A DNA stretch of 64,000 nucleotides from Diphasiastrum complanatum (Eukaryota; Streptophyta; Lycopodiopsida; Lycopodiales; Lycopodiaceae). The stretch lies in NCBI GenBank assembly GCA_029204225.1, contig CM055095.1, forward strand, positions 20,701,348 to 20,765,347. The letters are read 5' to 3'. Below are positions 46,260-56,500 of this stretch, one piece after another. The position numbers were made by a program, and so were the translations under genes. How positions within the stretch are numbered: the first letter of the stretch is position 1; every line of letters starts with the position of its first letter. The notes beneath the pieces were generated by a model that was not told where the DNA came from, searched no databases, and was given only the letters and a program-made list of their open reading frames with translations.

Positions 46260-46740
46260 AGTGGTGTTTCTCACTCTAGCACCAAGAGGAAGCGTCAGGA
46301 GCAACAGATCCAAGCACTTTTGGATGAAGGGGGGGATGACGCCACCAATAACACATACATTGGATTATCCGAGGATGATGATGATCCACCCCCTCTAACC
46401 ATTTCCAGATGGTCTGGAAAGCCAAACTTCAAACCAAGGTAAAGAAAAAGCTCACCATCGAAGTTTTGGTTCCATCACAGTTTCGTGACATCTTTGACTC
46501 TCAAATCCAACACATCTTTGACTCTCAAATCCAACACATTCGTGAGGCAACTTGAGGTGGAAAGTATTGTTGTGGGGATGCTAGCGGTTCCAAGGAAGGC
46601 CAAAAGCTGTGGGTCTACTGCTCTTATGTTCTATACTTCAAATCTGTCTGCCAACTTCTACATGGCTTTTCCATAGCCAATATTTTGGCTAATGGGAAAA
46701 GCAATTTTGACTTCATTCGTGCAATTCGAATTGACCAGTT
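46260..46740 (+). other. unrecognised ORF pieces with an in-frame duplication
   Basis: After an acceptor-like TTTCTCACTCTAG (46268-46280) a frame reads STKRKRQEQQIQALLDEGGD and then an acidic run DDDDPPP, ending at a donor-like AAG|GTAAAG (46438). An adjoining frame has VLVPSQFRDIFDSQIQH, with the eight residues IFDSQIQH duplicated by a perfect 24-bp tandem repeat (46489-46512 and 46513-46536). A later frame has LWVYCSYVLYFKSVCQLLHG. I do not recognise these; they could be a decayed transposon protein. Confidence 0.25.
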
Positions 46741-47282
46741 TTTTGGAAGTGTCTCTTTTCCCAAACTTGCCACAGTGTGCACATAGAGCAGTCGCCTATA
46801 ACTTGAATCCATGCATCCATGTGTCCAGGCCATCCATGCATGTAGTATAATATGTCAGTGCAACACTCATGCCTATTTGAATGGCCAAAAGACATGCATT
46901 AGACAACATTTGATTGGAATCTAATAGCACTTCCAGTTCGTTATGGATAAGATCTTATACATCCTGAAGGACTTCAACGCAGTCACGCAAGGCTGCAACA
47001 TCTCTTATTTTCACCTTTGCAGCGTTTGTACCATTCTTAGATCCTGCATGCAGAAGTCCTGACAGATAATGCACGTCATTCACACTCTTTAAAGCAGCTC
47101 TCATGGATTTGCCTACCAAACTTTGCTACCATTTTCCTAGCTCCAAGGTCTATTGGCTTTTCAGACATCAAACCTACATGATTACAAGGCAGATCTTCTC
47201 TGAGCCTCAGTAAGGGTAGCACCTATTTCAGCCCTAAACAAACTCATACTTCACGCTCTCTGAACTATCCTCACAGATAAAC
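46741..47282. other. no gene seen
   Basis: No recognisable coding or repeat sequence. Confidence 0.45.
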
Positions 47283-48472
47283 GTGTGTCCGAACTAGAAA
47301 CCCTAAACGCAGTTATGGGATTTTAGGCCGTCGAGCCAGGAATTGGTCACATTCAGTGAGAAACAGTCAAAACCTCGATCGACACGACATGAACCCACAG
47401 GACCATTTGCAGTTCAATTCCGATGTCGTTTGTCCAAAAACGACCTTTCTGTCGGGGGGAATGCCACTAGATGGACTACTTTCCAGCATCACCGAGAACC
47501 AGTCCAGTGTCGCCAAACGAAGTTCGTTTTTCATACCGTCTATTCCGTCATGTGCTGCATGTCAATATGAACCTACATCACTAAACTGGGCTCCAAATGG
47601 TTCAGTACTCACAGCGAAACGTGTGTCAAAACTAGAAACTCTAAACGTAGTGCTGGAATTCTAGGCCCGTCGAGCTAGGAATTGGTCCGATTCAGTAAAA
47701 AACGATCAAAACTTCGAACGGGAGGTGTCCAGAGGTTTATGGGCTTGACACGAACCCACAACACCATTTTCAGCTCAATTCTCAGATCGTTTGTCCAAAA
47801 ACGCCCTTTCTGTAGGGGCAATGCCACTAAATGGACTACTTTCCAACATTCCCAAGAATTGGTCCAGTGTCGTCGAACGGAGTCTGTTTTTCAAACCCTC
47901 TCTTTCGTCTTGTGCTACACACCAAGACGAATCCACAGGACTAAATCGGGCTCCAAACGGTTCAATACTCACAACGAAATGTGCATCCGAACCGAAAACC
48001 CTAAACGCAATCCTGGGATTCTAGGCACGTCGAGCCAGGAATTGGTCGAATTCAGTCAAAAACAGTCAGAACCTCGGATGATAGGTGTCCAGAGGTTCGT
48101 GAGCTCAACATGAACCCACTGGACCAGTTGTTGCTCAATTATGACGTCGTATGCTTGAAAACGCCCTTCGTGTCGGCAGGAACACAACTAGGGCACATTA
48201 AATGGACTACTTTCTGGAATGTTTGAGAAGTGGTCCAGTATCGTCGAATGGCTCTGTCTTGCATGCAATCTATTCCATCTCATGCTACACGTCGAGACGA
48301 TCCAGCATCAACAAACCAGGCTCCAAGTAGTTCAGAATGCACAAAGAAATGTGCATTCAAGCTAGGAACCCTAAAAGCAGTTCAGAGAATTTTGAAGATA
48401 TCGAGTTTTTGAGAAATCAATGCATGCAGATAGGCACACTCATACAAACACGCACAAATCATACAAACAAAT

Positions 48473-48473
<1 letters not shown>

Positions 48474-48524
<51 letters not shown>
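48474..48524. repeat. (CA)n microsatellite
   Basis: About 25 CA units inside the Helitron-like element; CA-rich sequence continues to about 48710. A short (GCCC)n tract follows at 48787-48808. Confidence 0.95.
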
Positions 48525-48525
<1 letters not shown>

Positions 48526-48824
48526 ATCGGACACAAATCCACACACAGAGACACATGCACACTCATACACACACAGACATCATCGGTCGTGCGCCATCAG
48601 CGGGCACACTATGCTAGACTACCCACATGCATGCACAGATATACACACTCTCATGAATACACACACATACATAAACATATGCACTCACGTACATACACAC
48701 ACATACATCAGCCACCCATCAAGGACCATCGGCTTTCCTCCTAAACCATTGGCCTCCATCCAAATCATTGGTCATCACCCAGATCGTCGCCCGCCCGCCC
48801 GCCCGCCGTCAACAAATTTTCCGA

Positions 48825-49000
48825 ACAATTCGAATTTTTGGAACGACTCGAATTTTTTCGATGACTTGAATTTTTCTGAAGACTCGATTTTTTTTTCGAA
48901 AGACTCGATTGTTTCTAAAGACTCAACTTTTCGAACGACTCAAATTTTTGGAAACACTCGAATTTTTTCGATGACTCGAAAGGCTCAAATTTTTCCGATC
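48825..49000 (+). repeat. degenerate tandem array of GACTCGAATTTTTC units
   Basis: About ten imperfect units of 15-20 bp, each combining GACTCGA with a T-run. It lies just before the 3' hairpin of the Helitron-like element. Confidence 0.75.
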
Positions 49001-49054
49001 GGCCGCCACCTACGTCGGACTTCGTTGCTCGTCAACGACAGGCACTCTTTACTA

Positions 49055-49055
<1 letters not shown>

Positions 49056-49107
<52 letters not shown>

Positions 49108-49318
49108 AATGTTCAAGGCTGAAGTTAAACCAATCTTCACCATGTAAGGAAGCTGTGAAATCCAAGACAATGGTGCAACTCCAACTCAACTAGCTAAAGT
49201 ACTTTGGAAGAGAATAGGTAAAACATATCCACTGTTTCAGTCCCAGTCATTGTGCAACCTACAAAATCTATTATGACGCTTATTTTTTATATACTATAGG
49301 GCATAGTATCCACGAAAC
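49056..49318. repeat. direct repeat copy 2, beginning with (TA)n
   Basis: (TA)n at 49056-49104, then sequence matching 44148-44362 nearly throughout. The Helitron-like 3' end abuts the TA tract of this copy but not of copy 1. Confidence 0.8.
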
Positions 49319-51064
49319 CTCCCTCAAATTTACATTTACCATATTGCATCTTTTAAGGGATGTCACTTTTTAAAAGAAGTTTCCTTCTAAAGCCTTAAAC
49401 CAAAAGATGTTTTCTAGAATCTTGCAACTACTAAAGGTTGTCGTTGAATGTAGTAATTAGCATCTCAAAAAAAAATAACAAATTCAAGAAAAAGAATTAA
49501 CACATTCATTAAACTATCATAATTTGTTGAATTCTACCTATCATAATAAAAGATTTCCAAAATATTTAGAGACGGTTAAGATCTAACTATTTTCTCAAGC
49601 CTCAATTTAAGCCGCCCCAAGAAGAAGTTTCCTGGTCAAGTGTGTAATAAATTCATGAATTAGCTGCATTTTGACTTAAGGTAACTTTTATCAAGAATTG
49701 TGCATAAAGTTGAGCATCTACAAAATAGAACTTCATTATTTCAAATAAAATTGTGGTTTCTTCAATTATTATGATGATCTACATGAATCCTATCTATTCC
49801 AAAGCTCACATATGATTTCTTGCTATACTGAAAATTGAAAAGTTAATGGTTTTTAGGAATCCATCCTTTTGAAACCAAATTTTAAGAAAAGTTGCAGTTC
49901 CATTCTTGTAAGTTGGACTATGCGGGTTTCTGAACATTGGGCATACGCACTTCTCGACTCCCATACCCAGTCAACGAAAATTGAGATGCACAGTGCACAC
50001 TACTAAAAGGAGGATGAATGAGGATGAAAAGGATCCTGGATGGCACTCCATCCGGCATACATTCACATGGCACAAGAAAATATGTTTCATCTTCTCGTGC
50101 GCTATAAAGAGACTTGTAGAGGGGGGAACACCAAAAGCCTACAAAGCTGTCCAAACTGAATACCCTACAAGGTTATATGACAGACTGAATTTATTCAGTT
50201 TGAAAGCTACCAACTCTCGAAATGTAGCTCACGTTTCAAAATGCTTAGGAGCAACTTCAGCTATTGAGCACTGGACTGTAAATGCAAGATCAATATTAAC
50301 AATAAACCATAGCAAGAAGTGTTGTGCAATCACCGAACTTGTGGAGAAAAAAGCTTCAAGCTAGACACTTAATGAAGAAAATGGCCAAAAAGAATAAGCA
50401 AATAGATCCAGGCCATAGCGTTGAGGATCTGAAGAAAACATCTCATATCGACGGTTTAAATACCAAGACGAAAATCGCAAAACAACTACCATTTGATTCG
50501 AACAAAGTGACCATTTAAATACCAGCATCAAGACTTCCCTCCCTAAACTCTGATTGTTCTGAAACTTCATAAGACCATTTGGTAGAGATTTGAAACAAAT
50601 AACTCTGACACAACAGCAAGTTTTGGTTGAAGTTATTTACAATAAACAGTTCAACTTTCTCTTTGTACCGTTATGAGGTCATAAAAGGCCCAAAAATGTA
50701 CAATGTGAAACTCCTCAAGGACTTGCAAAATGCTGTCTTTAAGGTCCACCAATATCACTAATACAACCCTTGCTCGATAGCACATGCAAACAGTCAGCCC
50801 AGTCCAACTCCAGAATCTTCTTCGAGGTTCACTAATACCTTCTGAGCTAAGAATTATGTTCCTATCTTTGTTCTTATGAAGAACAAGATCACACTAAGTA
50901 ACTATCATGGAAACAGAGAGTTACGAAAATAGTCCAATTCTGTAGACAATGCAACATACAGAATGCTTATACAAATCACAAGTCAGGGATGTTTTGCAGG
51001 AATTTAACTATACAGGAGAAAAAGATGCTTTGATCAGCTTCTTGATAAGAGAACTTGAGCAGCT
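49319..51064. other. intergenic; CIPK 3' UTR on minus; one unassigned ORF
   Basis: The right part must contain the CIPK 3' UTR on the minus strand. A plus-strand frame of 127 codons (49981-50364) includes KAYKAVQTEYPTRLYDRLNL. It has no recognisable domain and overlaps an open frame on the other strand, so I do not call it a gene. No transposon motif was seen. Confidence 0.4.
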
Positions 51065-53495
51065 CTAATTTGCCATGTCGACTTCTGAAGTCCAGACTAT
51101 ATCCTTGAGACCAACAGACAGGTTTTTGTAAAACTGCAAACACATCAAGCATTTCAGTAATGTCAGCTGCAAATTCAAATCATCTAACTTGATCATTATC
51201 AGGTCCCACCATCACCCAGTAGGTATGATTTGGATGCCTGATCTAGCTCTGGTATTAGCCATTTCACTAGATGCAAAAAACAAAATTGCACCACAACTTA
51301 ATAACATGTATGTGAAGGTACAACACACAAATGTCAATGCTTAACACCAAAACTCTACTCATAAACAACATAACTCAATACACAATTATTTTTGGGGCTA
51401 ACAACATACACCTGATGGAGATCCAAACACTTTACCCCTCTTACCACTTCTGTTCTCTTGAAGTCTCTCACCCACTCACACTCTTGGCAAGGCCTTACAC
51501 TTCATGACATTACATCCTCAAATCATCACTTCTAAGCACGTTGCTCCTCAAGGTAAGGTAGTTCTATCTTCCTAAGACCCTCTAGACTCACACACTGATT
51601 AAGTGATAATTCCTAGGCTCTATAGAATCCCTCAGATTTGTTGAATTCAATCAATGATAACCTCTAATTGGCATTAAAAACATGATAAATAGGAAATTAT
51701 AGGAGCTCTAGAATTAGAATGACACAAGCACAGTAAATTTGTTATCAGCCATCCACCACCTCTCCTTAAGGACTAACTTGTTATGACACAAAATGATAAG
51801 ACTGTTACACCTGAAGAACCTTATAAGCTTGATAAAGAGACAGCAACCCATTGTGTTCTCCATGTGCATTCAATCCAAGTGTTGGGACCTATGCTTGCCA
51901 GTCACATCCATTTGTTGTTGTAGTTCCTTCCTAGACAAGGCAATGCTCTCATGAAGTCGAGAGTCGTCATGAAAACTTGAACTAATCTCAAAAATCAACT
52001 GCCCAACTTTTCTCCATCAAAGCTCAACACTTAAAATAACACCAGCACTAGTCCCTCTAAGAAATCACCACCTTTCTTGTTCACATTGCATTATCTTTGC
52101 TTTTCCTTGCAGTTTTCTCCAGCAGTGAGCCTTCACTCATTCGTCGGCTTGTTTATCAACCAAACAATCTTCTTCATTGCCACACACTTCTACCACTTTT
52201 GCAGATCCTTCAGCAGCCTCATACTTTTCACCTTGTTCTTCTGCAGAAAACTTGTCAAGTGTTTGACAATCTTCATAATAGATGTAATGTGTCTGATAGT
52301 GCCCAAGGTAACAGACACATTCAATGTTCAACCTTATAAAGTCCAACAACATCTCAGACCGTGAACAGCACCATGCATAGTGTGGAACAAATGCTACCAC
52401 ATCCCTACTCACTTCATCAAAGCCCAAGAGTACGTTAGGTCACATTCACAAACATAACATCCACATAAGCTTTCATACATTTGTATAAAGACAGAACCTT
52501 GAGTTATATCACACATAATGCGTATCAAATGACACCCCTACTCACTTTGTCAGAGCCCAAGATTCAGTTGTCACATGCACAAAGTCCACACCAGCTTTCA
52601 CGCATTTGTACAAAAAACAACCTATTGAGTTTCTATCACTCCTCCAGAGGTGAAGGGCAGACTGAACCATGACAATCACATAGAGACACTACTTCATCAT
52701 GTCAATGTCTTCTTTGTATTAAATCTTCATCTTACATCATGTTCATTTCTTTTGACAGAAACTCTTCCTCTACACTGGCTTCACTCTTTCTTAGCATCAT
52801 TACACTCTTTCCATTAACATCTATAATAGTTTCATCATATAATTTGACCTACTGGTGTGTTTTTCAACAATAGAAATCTTCTGAATTTTTCTTATATTCA
52901 TTCAGAAAGTACATGATCGTCCATTTTAAAGTATTCTTTTTCCTATGCTTTCAAAAGACCTTACATAGCAACCACAACAAATTTTTTTCACACAATCGAT
53001 ATAAATCTTGTAACAAAGTGAACATGGTTCTGCTATCATATACTTTTGATGCTTCCACGTGTTCTCCTGCAAACTTATGGTACTTCCAAAGATATCTACA
53101 GATTCCTAAACATGATTTGCAGCTGCTTATGAAAACTTCTTGTAGCAAACTAGCTTTGAATCTCGACTTGTTATTCTCCCAAATGTGTAACGAAGGGCTT
53201 TCGACTATAGCAGGATCGAAATGACAAGAACCTCAATTTTATGTTTTGTTTTGACATGAGGGTTTCTAACGTTGAAGCCAAGGTAATTTTTGGATCACCG
53301 TCAAGACTCTGACCTAGTACTGAAGGTAATTTGCTGCACCATAACCTGTAATTGTGTAGATTGATGGTGCTTCTGCTGTCTTTTCTACTATACACCTGCA
53401 TATCGTTATCATCAAATTTGCTGGTGGAATTTATACTGTTGTTATTGAAATTCAATTTTAAAAAGCCTTCCCTTTCTTAAAATTCTGTTTATTTT

Positions 53496-53578
<83 letters not shown>

Positions 53579-56500
53579 CTTAAGTTTGTGAAGTTACTAG
53601 ATTGAATATTAAAGCATATCAAACCTTTGCACTCTAGAGGAGCACATTCCAGTGTTTAAAATGAAAACACAGCAGCAGCAGGATAGGATTCAAGTTCGGA
53701 AATTAAATTGGCAGATAGGAAAATCTGTTTTAATGAATACCAGCTACACTAATGCACAAGAACTTAAAAGCAAAATTTTCATCTCTCATTGTACAGCACT
53801 TGACCCCAGACTGATTACTGAGGTCAGTTTCAACAAAAGAGTATCATGTAGAAATGAGAAGAATCCAATCTCACCGAATGGTATTCTAGCGTATCTCCCC
53901 CATTTTTGCGGACTTCCACCATAAACAGAGAAGGTGCTACCTCAAAAACCTGTCACAAAATCTCATACAAATCCTGAGCAGATGAATTTGTGGGATCTGG
54001 ATTAAGCATTAAACCATGTCCACAAAACAAAGTTTTTGAGCTATTACTTACAGGTTTATCTGATGCAGAAGCTTCTCAGATAAGTAAAGTCAAACATTCA
54101 TACAAAGTAGCACAGAAATCATGATGTGAAAAGACGTTTTGGAGGAACTTTGGATCAAAATTGGTTGGCGAAGGTGAGATAATATGAAGTTGAAGTGACG
54201 GTGAGAGGGTCCGGGCCGGACAGTCCGCGTCCGCGTCGGGCGTCCGGACCCGGACGCGTCCGACCCCTGGACGCGGGGTCGGACGCATCCAATTTTTTTT
54301 TTAAATTTTTTAACACAAAAACAACTAAAAAAAGAAAAAATTAATTTCTTAACACAAAAACAACAAAAAAAAAAAAAAAAGGACACGAACGCGCGTTCGC
54401 GTCCGCCATCCGCTTCCTTAGATATCATATGAACACTATTAAGTTATCTAGAGACCTGAACCTGAGCTAACAGACATGCCATACAAAGTTCAACCATTTC
54501 ATATATTTCCAATAGCTTATATCAATTACAATGATGAGAAACACATTACCTCTGTAGCTACAGAAAGATGCCCCTTTCTACCTGTTTTTTCCCCTTGCAG
54601 CTTCATCTGTCAAAGATAATCAAATTAGAAAGGACAGCATGAAGAAAATTTTGGCATTTCCATCTCTACATATTTTTGACAACTATTACACTCCTTTCTA
54701 CCTTTCTGGTAACATCAATAAAATATCCAAAACTACTTGCTGCAAAAGTCCTTCACATCTACTTGAAGGTAAGAATTAATGTCTTCAAACCAACTTTCTA
54801 TTGTTCATAAAAGCACAAATTTGAAAGGAGCATTCCAAGAACTAATTTAGAAATTGCCCCCCTCACCTTGTAGTTTTGCTTGTGTACATTAAAGCCAAGA
54901 GGCTTGGCGGTTTCTTCTATCTTTGTGATGATTTCTTTGGCCGGACATGTTGATGTGAATCTTCTCTCTTGTTTCACCGGCTCCTACATTTGAGCCATTT
55001 TCTCTTAGCCATTTTCAGCTTGGAAGACTGAAGAGCATCAAAGATCATAAGGCATGGCTGATGCCAATGACAATGTGATAACTTCCATGGTTCATGCCAG
55101 TGTGGTAATGTATGCCAGATTGACCCACATACAGAATGCATCATAGTTTACCTGCTGCTTCTCAAAAAGACCTGAGAGGTCAAGCCCAGAGGACATGGCA
55201 ATCAACTCAAATGCATTCATGATGACTGGCTTCGACTCCTTTTTCTCCAGAACCAAATGTTCCTGACAGCCAAGTCAAATAAGACATTGTGAGCAGCATC
55301 TGAAGGAAATAAGAAAATGGCAGAAATCAAGCTTTGATCTGAAACAAGCTGATAGCATTGGCAAATTGTTGTACAAAGTTGACCAAAGGTTTGCATAAGT
55401 GACTCACTCCTGAATCATTGAAAACATTCTCAACATCTTGTAGATTGATGTTATCGCCCTCAGTAACCTTCACAGGTGCATAGCCTTTTTTGAACCATTC
55501 ATTCTGCAATATCTGCGGGATGGTAATACGCTGCAAAAAGTTGAACCCAAGCACACAAGAATATCGTTTAGCTTAGAAAAAGAGAAAAACAACATTAAAA
55601 GGAAAGGCACAAAAGTCAAAGAAAGAAATAAAAGTTGAGCATTGGCCAAGGAAGACTTACAGACTTAGGATTAGGATACAAAATTCTGGTAATTAATTTT
55701 CGAGCTCCTGTGGAAAACCAGGAAGGACATCTAAATTCAGCTCGATAAATCTGCAGAGGACAATGACGCAATTCATAAGCTCCATAAGGTTAACTTCATG
55801 GAAATTTACTCCACTAGATCTATCAAACATCTTGAAAGCTTATCAGATGGCTTGCCACTGCATTTAAGTAGTAAAGAACGAAACTTCTACCACACTTCAG
55901 CGGCTTCCACTAAGAATAACTGCCACACGTTCAAAAAGCATCACTGTGTCAAGAGTAGTGATAGCACAGAAAAACAAGGCTTCTGCTTCTAATCATGAAA
56001 TGAACAAGCCACAGCTTTACATATGATCAAACCTAGAATCATAGAAGATGCTAGAAAACAGATACTACAATCCGACATAACCACAGAACTGGCATCTCCT
56101 GTAGTTTAGAGGGTCAAAACTGAGAAACAAACATATTTCGACGTTATGTGTAGGATAGTACCAAACATAACAAGGAGGGGTGCAATCTTCAACCTCATCC
56201 ATGCTACAACATCCCTACTCAATTCGACAGTGCCCAGGAGTAGGCTAGATCACATGCTCAAACATATGTCCACATAAATCTTCATATATTGGTATATAGA
56301 CCAACAATTGAGTTTCTATCAATTCTCCATAGGTGAAGGGCAGACTAAGTGATGATAATGACTAGCACGAAAGAGCAAACCCAATCAAATGAAGTCCTTA
56401 CTTCCTCATAGAAAGGTAAGGAATACATTACATCATTTCAGCTTGCTCCGAACCTAATTAGAAAGCAAAGCTGGTGGAAAATATGGACTACTTATGCAGA

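Larger units (their letters stand above)
47283..49055 (+). mobile_element. Helitron-like element, copy 2, with satellite-like repeats
   Basis: Inverted counterpart of 26114-27440. It has three tandem units of about 340-360 bp anchored by GGAATTGGTC (near 47340, 47679, 48042), then a CA-rich tract, a CTCGAATTTT array, and a 3' end: hairpin TCGTTG-CTCGT-CAACGA (49022-49038), 13 nt, CTAG (49052-49055), then T of a (TA)n tract. Hairpin plus CTRR-T is the Helitron 3' signature. No Rep/helicase gene lies inside, and the 5' TC end was not located. Confidence 0.5.

Noticed and set aside
48337-49147. Thr/His-rich frames of 135 and 178 codons
   Set aside because: They are translations of CA and TA microsatellites and the CTCGAATTTT array.
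49981-50364. 127-codon plus-strand frame as a gene
   Set aside because: No recognisable domain, no splice or promoter support, and an overlapping open frame on the other strand; left as unassigned.
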